Shown here one piece after another: positions 26,404-35,993 of a stretch of DNA of 64,000 bases (position 1 is its first letter; every line of letters starts with the position of its first letter). The stretch lies in assembly GCF_016919705.1 (NCBI RefSeq), contig NZ_CP070371.1:62001-126000 (forward strand), written 5' to 3'. The stretch is from Paracoccus methylovorus (GTDB lineage: Bacteria; Pseudomonadota; Alphaproteobacteria; Rhodobacterales; Rhodobacteraceae). A model generated the notes under the pieces. It saw only the letters and a program-made list of their open reading frames with translations, made no database searches and was not told the origin of the DNA. A program made the position numbers and the translations under genes.

Positions 26404-27939
26404 ATGCGCGGACCCCACAACATCTGGCGCCTGATCCGAACCGGCGCGACCTTCGAACGCACCGGCGCGATGAAAGTTGCGCTGGACGCCATGAACGCCC
26501 CTGCCCGTATCCGTATCGCGGCGCGGATCCTGGGCTGGCCCTTTGCCTGGCTTGGCTACAAGGGCGATCCGGCCATGCCGCCCGTCACCCGTGCCATCAC
26601 CGCGCTTGGCCCGGCCTATGTGAAATTCGGGCAGATCCTCTCGACCCGGCCGGACGTGGTGGGGGTGGATCTGGCCAATCAACTTGCCATGCTTCAGGAT
26701 CGGCTGGCGCCCTTTTCGCAAGAGCAGGCGCGCCGCACCGTTGCTGCGGAACTGGGGCGGCCGGTCGAAACGCTGTTCAGCGAGTTCTCGGAGCCCGTGG
26801 CTGCGGCCTCGATCGCGCAGGTCCATCGGGCGCGGCGTCTGGACAACGGGCGCGAGGTCGCGGTCAAGGTGCTGCGCCCCGGCATCGAATCCGCCTTTCG
26901 CCGCGATATCGACGCCTTCCATTTCGCTGCCACCATGATCGAGCGGCTTTCGCCCGCCACGCGCCGCCTGCGCCCGCTGGGCGTGGTCAACCACTTCGAA
27001 TCGGTGGTGGCCGGAGAGCTGGACCTGCGGCTCGAAGCGGCCTCGGCCTCGGAATTCGCCGAGAATACGGCGGGCGACGAAGGCATGGCCGTGCCGGTTC
27101 CCTATTGGCACCTCAGCGCCCGGCGCGTGCTGACCACCGACTGGGCCGAGGGCCTGCCGCTGGGCGATGTCGCCGTGCTGCGCGCGGCCGGGCACGACCT
27201 GCCCAGGATTGGCGCACGGGTGCTGCAGCTTTTCCTGTGCCATGCGCTGCGCGACGGTTATTTCCACGCCGACATGCATCAGGGTAACATGAAGGTGGCC
27301 GCGAACGGCGAAATCATCATCTACGATTTCGGCATCATGGGCGAAATCGACGAATACACCCGCCGCGTCTATGCCGAGATCCTGATGGGCTTTATCCGCC
27401 GCGACTATGAGCGGGTGGCGCGGGTGCATTTCGAGGCGGGCTATGTGCCGCGCGACCGGGATATCAAGGAATTCGCCCGTGCCCTGCGCGCGGTGGGCGA
27501 GCCGATCTTTGGCGCCGATGCCAGCCGTATCTCTATGGCCAATCTGCTGGCCTATCTGTTCGAAGTCACCGAGCGCTTTGGCATGGCCACCCGGACCGAG
27601 CTGATCTTGTTGCAGCGCACCATGGTGGTGGTCGAGGGAGTCGCCCGTTCGCTGGATCCGCAGATCAACATATGGGAGGTCGCACGCCCCGTCGTGGAAA
27701 GCTATATCCGCGACAATCTGGGACCCAAGGCCGCAGCGCGCGATCTGACCCGCGCGGTGCAGGTTCTGGGCCGCTTTGCGCCGCTTTTGCCGGAATATCT
27801 GGAACGCCGCATGCCCGAGTTGCTGCGCGAAGCGCCGCCCCCGCCCGAGCCGCGCAGACGCTGGGGTTTTGCCGGCGGCATGGCGCTGGGGGCCGTGGTG
27901 GCCTTGGCAGGGGCGGCGCTTGGCGCATGGCTGGGATAG
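26404..27939 (+). CDS. ubiB: Ubiquinone biosynthesis accessory ATPase UbiB
   Basis: An atypical kinase-fold ATPase needed for ubiquinone synthesis, anchored to the inner membrane. The 511-aa protein contains the KxGQ motif in VKFGQILSTRPDVV, AAASIAQVHRARRL, the catalytic-loop HADMHQGNM and the metal-binding YDFGIMGEID. A hydrophobic C-terminus (about 485-511, GGMALGAVVALAGAALGAWL) forms the anchor. It directly follows ubiE, matching the common ubiE-ubiB arrangement. Confidence 0.94.
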   Translation: MRGPHNIWRLIRTGATFERTGAMKVALDAMNAPARIRIAARILGWPFAWLGYKGDPAMPPVTRAITALGPAYVKFGQILSTRPDVVGVDLANQLAMLQDRLAPFSQEQARRTVAAELGRPVETLFSEFSEPVAAASIAQVHRARRLDNGREVAVKVLRPGIESAFRRDIDAFHFAATMIERLSPATRRLRPLGVVNHFESVVAGELDLRLEAASASEFAENTAGDEGMAVPVPYWHLSARRVLTTDWAEGLPLGDVAVLRAAGHDLPRIGARVLQLFLCHALRDGYFHADMHQGNMKVAANGEIIIYDFGIMGEIDEYTRRVYAEILMGFIRRDYERVARVHFEAGYVPRDRDIKEFARALRAVGEPIFGADASRISMANLLAYLFEVTERFGMATRTELILLQRTMVVVEGVARSLDPQINIWEVARPVVESYIRDNLGPKAAARDLTRAVQVLGRFAPLLPEYLERRMPELLREAPPPPEPRRRWGFAGGMALGAVVALAGAALGAWLG

Positions 27940-28006
27940 GCCTGCGCACCCGCGATCGCTTGTCGGGGCTTGAGCGTGCCCCGGCTTTCGCCTAACGCTG
28001 TGGCCC

Positions 28007-28825
28007 ATGCGGATTCTCTATCTTGGCGATGTGATGGGCCGCGCGGGTCGGCGCGCGATTTCAGAGGGGCTTGGCCCGCTCAAAGAGCGGCTGGGCGTGG
28101 ATTTCACCATCGTGAATGGTGAAAACGCCTCGGGGGGAATGGGGCTGACCGGGGGTCATGCCAAGCTGATCCTCGATTCCGGGGCGGATTGCGTCACGCT
28201 GGGCGATCATGCCTTCGACCAGAAAGAGATGCTGTCGTTTATCGAGACAGAGCCGCGCATCATCCGGCCGCTGAATTATTCCAAGGTGGCGCCGGGCCGC
28301 GGGGCGCGGGTTTTCGAGGCGACGCGCGGGCGCAAGGTGCTGGTTGCGCAGGTGCTGGGCCAGGTCTTCATGAAACGGCCCTTCGACGATCCGTTTTCGG
28401 CCATCGACGCGGTGCTGCGTGCCCATCCGCTGGGTGGGTTGGTGCAGGCCAGCGTCGTCGATATCCATGCCGAGGCGACCAGCGAAAAGATGGCCATGGG
28501 TCACTGGTGCGACGGGCGCACAAGCCTTGTCGTCGGCACCCATACCCATGTGCCCACCGCCGATACGATGATTCTGAACCGTGGCACCGCTTATCAAAGC
28601 GACGCGGGCATGTGTGGTGACTATGACAGCGTGATCGGCATGGAAAAGGCCGAGCCGCTGCGGCGCTTTCTGACTGGCATGGCCTCGGAACGCTTTACCC
28701 CCGCCGAAGGCGAGGCGACGCTGTCGGGGGTGCTGGTGACCACCGACGACCGCAGTGGCAAGGCTGTTGCCGTGGAACCCGTGCGTCAGGGTGGCAGGTT
28801 GGCAGCCACGCAGCTTCCCGCCTGA
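28007..28825 (+). CDS. YmdB-family (TIGR00282) metallophosphoesterase
   Basis: A 272-aa calcineurin-fold phosphodiesterase; homologues such as Bacillus YmdB hydrolyse cyclic nucleotides. Metal ligands are seen in LGDVMGRAGRRA, VNGENASGGMG, GDHAFDQKEM, DIHAEATSEKMAMGH and VVGTHTHVPTAD. The ATG at 28007 starts with the first metal motif, as usual. It follows ubiB by 67 bp and may be in the same transcript. The physiological substrate here is unknown. Confidence 0.9.
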   Translation: MRILYLGDVMGRAGRRAISEGLGPLKERLGVDFTIVNGENASGGMGLTGGHAKLILDSGADCVTLGDHAFDQKEMLSFIETEPRIIRPLNYSKVAPGRGARVFEATRGRKVLVAQVLGQVFMKRPFDDPFSAIDAVLRAHPLGGLVQASVVDIHAEATSEKMAMGHWCDGRTSLVVGTHTHVPTADTMILNRGTAYQSDAGMCGDYDSVIGMEKAEPLRRFLTGMASERFTPAEGEATLSGVLVTTDDRSGKAVAVEPVRQGGRLAATQLPA

Positions 28826-28924
28826 ACGGGAAAGATCCCGTGCTTTTGCTTGCGACCGCGTAGGAAATAATTCTATTACCCATCGAAAGAGCCGTGATTT
28901 AGCGGCGCCACGGGGCAGGATTGC

Positions 28925-30703
28925 ATGCTGGGCTTTGAGCTGACTGGAAACAATGCAGCATTAGCGATGCTGCTTATCGTGACTGTCATGTTCATCGAGT
29001 TTATTCGCGAAAAGCGCCCGCCCGAGGTCGTCGCCATCGGCACCGCCGCGGTGATGATGCTGCTGGGCCTGCTGCCGATCAAGGATGCCGCCAGCGTGCT
29101 GTCGAACTCGGCCCCTTGGACCATTGCCTTCATGTTCATGATCATGGGGGGCCTGCTGCGCACCGGCGCGCTGGAGATCATGACCGGTCTGGTGACCAAG
29201 CGCGCTGCCTCGCAGCCGATCCTGACCATCTGCCTGACCTTTGGATTCATCATCGTCGCCTCGACCGTGATGAACAATACGCCAGTGGTCGCGGTGATGA
29301 TCCCGATCCTGATCCAACTGGGGCTGCGGGCGAATATCGCCGCGTCGAAGCTGCTGATTCCGCTTAGCTATATGACGATCCTGTCCGGCATGATCACGCT
29401 GATCGGCACCTCGACCAACCTGCTGGTGGATGGGGTGGCGCGCGAACAGGGCATGGCCCCCTTTGGCATTTTCGAGATCGCCCCGGTGGGTATCGCTTTG
29501 ACCGTGGTGGGCATCATCTATTTCTCCACCATCGGTTGGAGGCTTTTGCCCGACCGCACCTCGCTCGCCGGATTTCTGGGCGCAAGACGCGAGATGAAGT
29601 ATTTCACCGAGGTCGCCATCCCCGAGGATTCCAGCCTTGTCGGCCAGCCGGTGCTGTCGGCGCCAATCTTCAAGCGCGACGCGGTGCGGGTGATCGACGT
29701 GTTGCGCGGCGATGCCTCGCTGCGGCGCAATCTGGCCGAGGTGGCGCTGGAACCCGGCGACCGCGTCGTCTTGCGCTCGGAAATGGCCGATCTGCTGGAA
29801 ATGCAGGCCAACAAGAACTTCCAGATGGTCGATAAGCTCAGCTCGGTCGCGACCGAGACCGTCGAGGTGCTGATTTCGCCCGGTGCGCGGCTGGTCGGAC
29901 GGCGTCTGGGGGATATGCGGCTGCGTCGCCGCTATGGCGTCTATGCGCTGGCCGCGCATCGCCGCAGCCAGAACATCGGCCGCCAGCTTGATGATCTGGT
30001 GGTGCAAGTGGGCGATACGCTGCTGCTGGAAGGCGCGCCCGAGGATATCGCACGGTTGGCCGCCGACATGGAACTGGTCGATGTCTCGCGCCCCTCGGCC
30101 CGGCCTTTCCGGCGCGAGCGCGCGCCTATCGCGATTGTGTGTCTGCTGTCGGTGGTCACGCTTGCGGCGCTGGACGTTGCGCCAATCATGGCGCTGTCCT
30201 TCATGGCGGCGGCGACCATCCTGATCACCCGCTGCGTCGATGCCGAAGAGGCCTTTGCCTTTGTCGATGCCCGATTGTTGGCGATGATCTTTGCCATGCT
30301 GGCGGTGGGCGAGGCGTTGGAGCATACCGGCGCCGTCAATCTGGTGGTCGATGCGGTGGCGCCCTATCTTGCCGGCCTGCCGCCCTTTGCCACGTTGATC
30401 GCGGTTTATTTCCTTGGCCTTTTCATGACCGAGGTGCTGTCGAACAACGCCGTCGCGGTGCTTTTGACGCCGGTGGCCATCGCGCTGGCGAAATCTCTGG
30501 GCCACGATCCGCGCGCCTATGTCGTGGCGGTCATGTTTTCGGCCACCGTCGCCTTTGCGACCCCTATCGGCTATCAGACTCATCTAATGGTCTACGGCCC
30601 AGGTGGCTATAAGTTCAGCGATTTCATCAAGGTCGGGGTGCCGCTGGATATCATCTGCGGTATCGTGGCTTGTCTGACGATTCCGATCTTTTGGCCGCTT
30701 TAG
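28925..30703 (+). CDS. SLC13/DASS-type permease with TrkA-C domains
   Basis: A 592-aa inner-membrane transporter of the divalent anion/sodium family. Its two membrane halves (about residues 10-210 and 395-592) enclose two RCK_C/TrkA-C regulatory domains, around VAIPEDSSLVGQPVLSAPIF and VLISPGARLVGRRLGDMRL. The motif MIPILIQLGLRANIAASKLL and LIGTSTNLLVDGVA match the family signature. Substrates in this subgroup include sulfate and dicarboxylates; none can be assigned. A possible promoter (TTGCGA with TATTAC) lies in the 99-bp spacer upstream. Confidence 0.87.
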   Translation: MLGFELTGNNAALAMLLIVTVMFIEFIREKRPPEVVAIGTAAVMMLLGLLPIKDAASVLSNSAPWTIAFMFMIMGGLLRTGALEIMTGLVTKRAASQPILTICLTFGFIIVASTVMNNTPVVAVMIPILIQLGLRANIAASKLLIPLSYMTILSGMITLIGTSTNLLVDGVAREQGMAPFGIFEIAPVGIALTVVGIIYFSTIGWRLLPDRTSLAGFLGARREMKYFTEVAIPEDSSLVGQPVLSAPIFKRDAVRVIDVLRGDASLRRNLAEVALEPGDRVVLRSEMADLLEMQANKNFQMVDKLSSVATETVEVLISPGARLVGRRLGDMRLRRRYGVYALAAHRRSQNIGRQLDDLVVQVGDTLLLEGAPEDIARLAADMELVDVSRPSARPFRRERAPIAIVCLLSVVTLAALDVAPIMALSFMAAATILITRCVDAEEAFAFVDARLLAMIFAMLAVGEALEHTGAVNLVVDAVAPYLAGLPPFATLIAVYFLGLFMTEVLSNNAVAVLLTPVAIALAKSLGHDPRAYVVAVMFSATVAFATPIGYQTHLMVYGPGGYKFSDFIKVGVPLDIICGIVACLTIPIFWPL

Positions 30704-30706
30704 GCG

Positions 30707-31540
30707 TTAGCCGGCGTCAAAACCTGCGCGGACCTCGGCCTCGGCCATCGCGGCAAGTGTCTTGCGGGACTGGCCCTCGACCGGGATCGGCGGATGTAGC
30801 CGCACGGTCACCGCGCCTTGCGGGTGTTGCGCCAGCACCGCCAGCAGATGCGGTCCCAGATCCATGTCGCCCCACCAGCCGTAAAAACGCGGATCGCGGC
30901 CGGGGGGCGCTTGATAGGTCGCACTCATCGGCTGGATGGCCAGTCCTTTTGGCAGCACGGGGTCCAGAAAGCCCTGAAACAGCGTCGGTTTAAAGGGTAG
31001 CACGCGGCGGCCATCGCTGCTGGTGCCCTCGGGGAAAAACAACAGGCGGTGACCGGCGCGCGTGCGTGCGGCAAATTCCTCGGCCTGCTCGCGGGCAAGG
31101 CGGGGGTCCCGGGCGACGAAATGCGTATCGGTCACGCGGGTCAGGATGTTGATGCCCGGCCAGCCCGCCACCTCGGCCTTCGAGACGAAGAACACCGGCT
31201 GCGCCGCATTCAGCACAAAGATGTCCAGCCAGCTTGAATGATTCGCCACCACCGCGCCGGGACCCAGCATGGGTTGCCCGAGGCAGCGCCACTTCAGCCC
31301 CATGATCCGCAGACAGATGCGGCAAACGCCCTGCACCCATGGTCCGGTGACCGGACGACGCGGGCCGGTGAACATCCGCTCGGCAAGGCGAAGCGGCAAG
31401 ATCAGCAGGACGCCAAGCGCCAGCACCACAACGATGCCGCCACCCCGCAGCAGGACCAGCAGCCAGCCAAGCGTATCGGGGCGTGGAATGGCCGGCGGCG
31501 CAACACCGTCGCGCCAGGTCGCGCGGTTGCCCTGGCTCAT
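30707..31540 (-). CDS. olsA: Lyso-ornithine lipid O-acyltransferase
   Basis: Second step of ornithine-lipid synthesis: acylates lyso-ornithine lipid at the membrane. The 277-aa PlsC-family protein has the HX4D catalytic box in VANHSSWLDIFVLN, the FPEGTSSDGRRVLPF acceptor box and an N-terminal membrane helix (about residues 23-45). The ATG at 31540 overlaps the olsB stop by ATGA, fixing the start. Together with olsB it makes phosphorus-free membrane lipids. No Pho box is visible in the promoter region of the pair. Confidence 0.88.
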   Translation of the reverse strand: MSQGNRATWRDGVAPPAIPRPDTLGWLLVLLRGGGIVVVLALGVLLILPLRLAERMFTGPRRPVTGPWVQGVCRICLRIMGLKWRCLGQPMLGPGAVVANHSSWLDIFVLNAAQPVFFVSKAEVAGWPGINILTRVTDTHFVARDPRLAREQAEEFAARTRAGHRLLFFPEGTSSDGRRVLPFKPTLFQGFLDPVLPKGLAIQPMSATYQAPPGRDPRFYGWWGDMDLGPHLLAVLAQHPQGAVTVRLHPPIPVEGQSRKTLAAMAEAEVRAGFDAG

Positions 31541-32316
31541 TGCCCCTGCCGGGTTTCGTAGAACTTGAGGTGCTTTTGCGACATGGCCTTGGTATCGACC
31601 ATCAGGAATACATCGGTGGTGTTGAACGCGTGGTCCAGCCAGGCGCCTTCGCCCACCACGCCGCCCAGCCGCAGATAAGCCTTGATCAGCGCCGGCATCC
31701 CCGCCATGGCGGCGCGGCGATCCAGCTCTTCGGGGGCGATCAGGTCCATCCGGTGATAACCGTCGGGGCGGGCGCGGGGTCGGATCGACTCGGGGGCCAG
31801 ATGGTGATGATGCAGCCATGACAGCGGTTGCGCCAGCGTCTGCACATCGGTGCCATGGAACGATGCGACGCCGAACAGGATATCAATCCCGCGCGCCAGC
31901 ACATATTCCGCCAGCGTGTTCCACATCAGGAACATCCCCGAGCCGCCGCGATAGGCCGGATCGACGCAGGACCGGCCCAGTTCAAGCAGCGACCGCCCCG
32001 AGGTGCGCAGTGACGTCAGATCATATTCGCTGTCGCAATAGAATCGGCCGAATGTCTCGGCCCGGTCACCGGGGAACAGGCGATAGACGCCCACCACATG
32101 ATCCAGAGCATCGCGCGAACGCCGGTCGTCCACCAGCACCAGATGATCCACCACCGGGTCGAATTCGTCGCGCTCAAGCCGGTTGCGGTGATCGACCAGC
32201 GCGCCGTCGCCGCCCAACTCTTCGACAAAGACGCGATAGCGCAATCGCTGCGCGGCCAGAAGGTCGGCTTCGTCCGTTGCCAGACGGGTTGCGAAATAGG
32301 ACGTCTCTGGCGTCAT
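31537..32316 (-). CDS. olsB: L-ornithine N(alpha)-acyltransferase
   Basis: Transfers a 3-hydroxyacyl chain from ACP to ornithine, the first step in ornithine-lipid synthesis. The 259-aa GNAT-like protein shows RLRYRVFVEELGGDGALVDH near the N-terminus, the DPVVDHLVLVDD strand, RSLLELGRSCVDPAYRGGS and the C-terminal DVFLMVDTKAMSQKHLKFY, all typical of OlsB. It overlaps olsA by 4 bp. The start at 32316 gives MTPETSYFATRLATDEADL. Confidence 0.9.
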   Translation of the reverse strand: MTPETSYFATRLATDEADLLAAQRLRYRVFVEELGGDGALVDHRNRLERDEFDPVVDHLVLVDDRRSRDALDHVVGVYRLFPGDRAETFGRFYCDSEYDLTSLRTSGRSLLELGRSCVDPAYRGGSGMFLMWNTLAEYVLARGIDILFGVASFHGTDVQTLAQPLSWLHHHHLAPESIRPRARPDGYHRMDLIAPEELDRRAAMAGMPALIKAYLRLGGVVGEGAWLDHAFNTTDVFLMVDTKAMSQKHLKFYETRQGQ

Positions 32317-32454
32317 CGTTATGGTCCGGAACCCCGCCTGATTTCATCTGGTTCCGTGTCTAGGCGGGGGGGCTGGACATTGCAACCGCAAGCGCGCCGA
32401 GCGGCCGTTGCGTGACGTGCTCAATTATAAGTTGAATTAGCCTGAACTATTCGC

Positions 32455-32634
32455 CTATGAGGGGTCGCCTGCAACCAGTTCAAGATTGATATGTCTGCCA
32501 TTCACGACCTGTTTGCCCGCATTGGTAAAGTTGATGGTGATACGGTCACCGATGCGGGACTGGACCTGTCCGGTCCCCCACTCGGGCGCGCCGGGATGGC
32601 GCACGATCATGCCGGGTTCCAGGATTTCATTCAT
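32455..32634 (-). CDS. DUF3553 family small protein
   Basis: A 59-aa protein, MNEILEPGMIVRHPGAPEWG then TGQVQSRIGDRITINF. It matches the DUF3553 family, whose fold resembles the small beta-barrel UvrD/CarD-interaction (Tudor-like) domain, so nucleic-acid or polymerase contact is possible but not shown. The ATG at 32634 has AAAGGG upstream; an upstream extension to 32784 would run through the divergent chpT start and is rejected. It is divergent from chpT with 41 bp between starts. Confidence 0.82.
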   Translation of the reverse strand: MNEILEPGMIVRHPGAPEWGTGQVQSRIGDRITINFTNAGKQVVNGRHINLELVAGDPS

Positions 32635-32675
32635 CTCACGCCCTTTCCGTAAGGCAATATGCAGGCTAATCCCCC

Positions 32676-33332
32676 ATGAACGATCTGACAATCCAACGCC
32701 CGTCCAAAGCCCACGGCGTCCCTGCGCCCGAGCGTATGGCCGCTTTGGCCGGCTCGCGGCTTTGCCATGACATCGTTTCGCCACTTGGCGCGATCGGCAA
32801 CGGACTGGAACTGTTGCAGCTTTCGGGGGACTGGCCGGGGATCGGCCACAGCCCCGAAATGCAGCTTATCGCCGAAAGCGTCGAGGCGGCGCGGGCACGA
32901 TTGCGCTGGTTTCGCGTGGCTTTTGGCCATGCCGCACCGGACCAGCGGTTAAGCCTGACCGAGCTGGCCGCGCTTTTTGCCGATGCCGAGAAAGCCGGTC
33001 GCATCCGCCTGCGGCTTGACGCCGAGGGCGATCTGCCGCGTCCCGAGGCGCGCATGATCCTGCTGGCGCTAATGTGCTTTGAAACCGCCATGCCCTGGGG
33101 TGGAAGCGTTCTGGTCTGCCGAGGCGCCCAAGGCTGGCGGCTGGTCGCCGAATGCAGCCGCTCCAAGTCCGACCCGGCATTGTGGTCCTGGCTTGATCCC
33201 GATCCGCAGCGTGAGCGCCCCGAGCCCGGCTCTTCCGAGGTGCATTTCCTGTTGCTTGGCAGTTTTGCCCGGGCGGACAATCGCCCGCTTATCTGGGAGC
33301 TGGACGAAACCGGGGGTGAGATCTCGTTTTGA
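32676..33332 (+). CDS. chpT: Histidine phosphotransferase ChpT
   Basis: Relays phosphate from the kinase CckA to CtrA and CpdR, controlling cell cycle, motility or gene-transfer-agent functions in alphaproteobacteria. The 218-aa protein has the phosphorylated His in SRLCHDIVSPLGAIGNGLEL (His31) and a degenerate ATPase-like C-terminal half (about 80-218), as in the ChpT family. No partner gene is adjacent. The neighbour downstream is convergent, only 3 bp away. Confidence 0.9.
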   Translation: MNDLTIQRPSKAHGVPAPERMAALAGSRLCHDIVSPLGAIGNGLELLQLSGDWPGIGHSPEMQLIAESVEAARARLRWFRVAFGHAAPDQRLSLTELAALFADAEKAGRIRLRLDAEGDLPRPEARMILLALMCFETAMPWGGSVLVCRGAQGWRLVAECSRSKSDPALWSWLDPDPQRERPEPGSSEVHFLLLGSFARADNRPLIWELDETGGEISF

Positions 33333-33335
33333 CCC

Positions 33336-34277
33336 TCAGATCCCGGCGGCCTTCAGCGCGCGATCCAACCGGCGCGCCCAGGCCGGGGGGATATCGGGCT
33401 CCTCGTCCAGCAGCAGCGACAGCCGCTCGGCTGCATCCGGGTCGCCGTTTTCCAAAAGCAATACCCCCGCCTGAAACCGGGTGCCCGCAGGGGCGTCGGT
33501 GGTCAGCGCCCGTAATTCGCGTATTGCCCGGACGGGGTGGCGCGCCAAGGCGGCAGTCGCCAGGTTCAACCGATAGGTTTTGGACGCGCGGCGCGCGTGG
33601 CGATGCATCTGGCGGATCGCCGTGACATCCAGCCGGTCCTGTACCACCATTTCGGCGATCCGGCCGACACCTCCCGCTGTCACGATCACCCCGGTTGCCG
33701 GATGCCCGCCGAATGGCAGGGAAAGGGGCGACAACCGCGGGAATCCGGCCCGGATCAGCGCGGCATGATTCCTGTCGGCGCGGATGGTGGGATCATAGAT
33801 CAGAATTCCGCTCAGGTCGGGGTTGCCCTGCGTTTCAGGTCTGGGCATGGGTAGGCCGATTTGGGCGAACTTCCCGTGCCGGCCGGGATCAAAAGGCGCA
33901 ACCTCGGGATCGATGCAATATTGCGGTGAAACCGCCATGACGCGAGTGGCATGACAGGCTGCCGAATAAAGCAACGCCGCATAGCCACCCATCGAGAAAC
34001 CGCTTGCCACGACCTCGGCATAGCCTCGCGTGACGCGCGCCAGAGCCTCGGCCAGCGCCGCGCTGCGGTCCGAGACGAACCAGTCGCGCCTCGCGGTCTG
34101 CACCACCAATGCGTCGATCCCCAATCTCGCTGCGAAATGCGGAGCTGAGACCGGACCGAAGCCCGCCATCCGGTCGCGGCCATGTTCAAAACTGACGATG
34201 GCGCCGCGCCCGTTACCCGTTCCGCGAAACAGCGTGATACGGTGGCGGGCGTCCTGATGCAGCCTTTCGGGACGCAT
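33336..34277 (-). CDS. Alpha/beta-hydrolase-like protein, function unknown
   Basis: A 313-aa protein of unknown role. A nucleophile-elbow motif GFSMGGYAAL (Ser95) follows a strand, and the N-terminal GRGAIVSFEHGRDRMAG suggests the beginning of an alpha/beta-hydrolase core. The C-terminal 100 residues are helical, possibly TPR-like, with LNLATAALARHPVRAIREL. No catalytic acid or His is assigned. Its ATG overlaps the last base of proA (34277), so it is translationally coupled with proA on the minus strand. Confidence 0.7.
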   Translation of the reverse strand: MRPERLHQDARHRITLFRGTGNGRGAIVSFEHGRDRMAGFGPVSAPHFAARLGIDALVVQTARRDWFVSDRSAALAEALARVTRGYAEVVASGFSMGGYAALLYSAACHATRVMAVSPQYCIDPEVAPFDPGRHGKFAQIGLPMPRPETQGNPDLSGILIYDPTIRADRNHAALIRAGFPRLSPLSLPFGGHPATGVIVTAGGVGRIAEMVVQDRLDVTAIRQMHRHARRASKTYRLNLATAALARHPVRAIRELRALTTDAPAGTRFQAGVLLLENGDPDAAERLSLLLDEEPDIPPAWARRLDRALKAAGI

Positions 34278-35548
34278 CAGGGGCGGATGGTGCCGTCGCC
34301 GGTAACCAGATATTTGAAGCTGGTCAGTTGCTCGGCGCCCACCGGTCCGCGGGCATGCATCTTGCCGGTGGCGATGCCGATCTCACCGCCCATGCCGAAC
34401 TCGCCTCCATCCGCGAATTGCGTTGAGGCGTTGCGCATCAGGATGGCGCTGTCCAGCCCTTTGAAGAAACGCTCGGCAGTGGCGTCGCTTTCGGTCAGGA
34501 TCGATTCGGTATGACCCGAACCGTAGCGGCGGATATGGGCGATCGCCTCGTCCACACCATCCACCAGTTTCGCGGCGATGATCTTGTCCAGGAATTCTTG
34601 CCCGAAATCCGAAGGCTCGGCCGAAATGGTGCCCGGGATCTTTGCCAACTCGCCCTCGGCCCGCACCTCGACGCCGGCGTCCAGCAGATCCTGCACCAGC
34701 ACGGGGCCGTGTTTCGTGTAGAACTGCCAGTCGATCAGCAGGCATTCGGCAGCACCGCAGATGCCGGTGCGGCGGGTCTTGGCATTCAGAACCACGCGAC
34801 GGGCCTTGTCTAGATCGGCGTCGCGGTCGGCATAGACGTGGCAGATGCCCTCCAGATGGGCAAAAACCGGGACGCGGGCCTCCTTCTGCACCAGCCCCAC
34901 CAGACCCTTGCCGCCTCTCGGCACGATCACGTCGATGAATTCCTGCGCGCGCAGCATGGCGGCGACAGCCTCGCGGTCGCGGGTCGGCACCATCTGCACC
35001 GAAGCCTCGGGCAGCCCGGCTTGCTTCAGCCCCGTGACCAGCGCCTTGTGGATGGCGGCCGAGCTGTTGAGGCTTTCTGAACCGCCGCGCAGGATCACCG
35101 CGTTGCCGGCCTTGAGCGCCAGCGCGGCCGCATCGGCGGTAACATTCGGCCGGCTTTCATAAATCACGCCGATAACGCCCAAAGGCGTCGCAACGCGCTG
35201 GATATGCAACCCGTTCGGCCGGTCCCATTCGGCCAGGATCTTGCCGACCGGGTCCTCCTGCGCCGCGACCGAGCGCAGCGCCTCGGCCATGGCGCGGATG
35301 CGTGCGGGATCCAGCAACAGCCGGTCGAGCATGGCGGGGCTCAGCCCTTTCGCTTCGGCGTAGTGCATGTCCTCGGCATTGGCGTCGAGAATTGCATTCT
35401 CGGACTTCAGGATCGCTTCGGCGGCACCGATCAAGGCGGCATATTTGCGCTCGGCCGTTGCCTCGGCCAGCGCAGCGGCGGCCTTGCGGGCCTTTTGCCC
35501 AAGATCCGCGATCAGTGCATCGGCATCGGAAGAGGTCAGGTCTTTCAT
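34277..35548 (-). CDS. proA: Gamma-glutamyl phosphate reductase
   Basis: Reduces gamma-glutamyl phosphate to glutamate semialdehyde in proline synthesis. The 423-aa aldehyde-dehydrogenase-fold enzyme shows [49 protein letters not shown] and the catalytic Cys in [15 protein letters not shown]. The ATG at 35548 ([12 protein letters not shown]) has AAGGGGA upstream; the frame runs 59 codons further without similarity. proB is not adjacent. The upstream spacer carries palindromes and the left end of the prophage. Confidence 0.95.
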   Translation of the reverse strand: MKDLTSSDADALIADLGQKARKAAAALAEATAERKYAALIGAAEAILKSENAILDANAEDMHYAEAKGLSPAMLDRLLLDPARIRAMAEALRSVAAQEDPVGKILAEWDRPNGLHIQRVATPLGVIGVIYESRPNVTADAAALALKAGNAVILRGGSESLNSSAAIHKALVTGLKQAGLPEASVQMVPTRDREAVAAMLRAQEFIDVIVPRGGKGLVGLVQKEARVPVFAHLEGICHVYADRDADLDKARRVVLNAKTRRTGICGAAECLLIDWQFYTKHGPVLVQDLLDAGVEVRAEGELAKIPGTISAEPSDFGQEFLDKIIAAKLVDGVDEAIAHIRRYGSGHTESILTESDATAERFFKGLDSAILMRNASTQFADGGEFGMGGEIGIATGKMHARGPVGAEQLTSFKYLVTGDGTIRP

Positions 35549-35616
35549 GGCGGCATCCCCTTGCATGACGGCTGAAATAGGGCGCGATGGAGCGAAAAAC
35601 CAGATGAAAAGGGGGG

Positions 35617-35627
35617 AAGGTGCAGGA
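35617..35627. other. Possible left attachment site of the prophage
   Basis: AAGGTGCAGGA here is identical to 47225-47235 at the 3' end of ssrA, next to the integrase. The match extends weakly (14 of 16 bases). This fits a duplicated att core left by integration into ssrA, but the identity is short. This copy also lies in an inverted repeat ahead of proA, so coincidence is possible. Confidence 0.35.
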
Positions 35628-35662
35628 ATTTGCGCGGAAATGGTAAGCGCATTGTTCCTGCA
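35621..35662. repeat. Long inverted repeat in the proA leader
   Basis: TGCAGGAA (35621-35628) pairs with TTCCTGCA (35655-35662), and inside them TGCGC pairs with GCGCA. The hairpin would stand about 70 nt before the proA ATG on the minus strand. It could be a leader hairpin; there is no T run on either side. Confidence 0.45.
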
Positions 35663-35663
35663 A

Positions 35664-35737
35664 GAAAAGCGCTTTTCAAGCGCTTCGGAACAGATCGAGG
35701 GCGTATCGAGAACAATCCGCTTCACTGTAAAGCGCTT
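35664..35737. promoter_or_regulatory. Three AAGCGCTT palindromes, LacI-type operator candidates
   Basis: AAGCGCTT occurs at 35667-35674, 35678-35685 and 35730-35737. The first sits in a perfect 14-bp palindrome GAAAAGCGCTTTTC (35664-35677). A one-mismatch copy is at 35645-35652. Palindromes with central CG of this form are typical of LacI-family operators. No LacI-type regulator or sugar gene is nearby, so what they control is unclear. Confidence 0.45.
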
Positions 35738-35993
35738 ATTCTCCTGGATCGGTCGTGACGATGGCGGATCGCAAGAAGAGAACCGTTGTCGATGAAGGCC
35801 GTCGCGTAATGGCGAATTCCGTCAGGATGGACCTTCCTTTGTCGGTAGAGCTTCTTTCCGTGGATTGCGGTGACGCTAGCTTTATTGCACCCCTCGCTGC
35901 AGTGCTGCATACCCCGCACCCCGTTTCAGGGCATCATCCGACATTTCCCTCGGGCTGGCCTATTCGGTGTTTGCTCGCGCCCAGCCTGAATTT

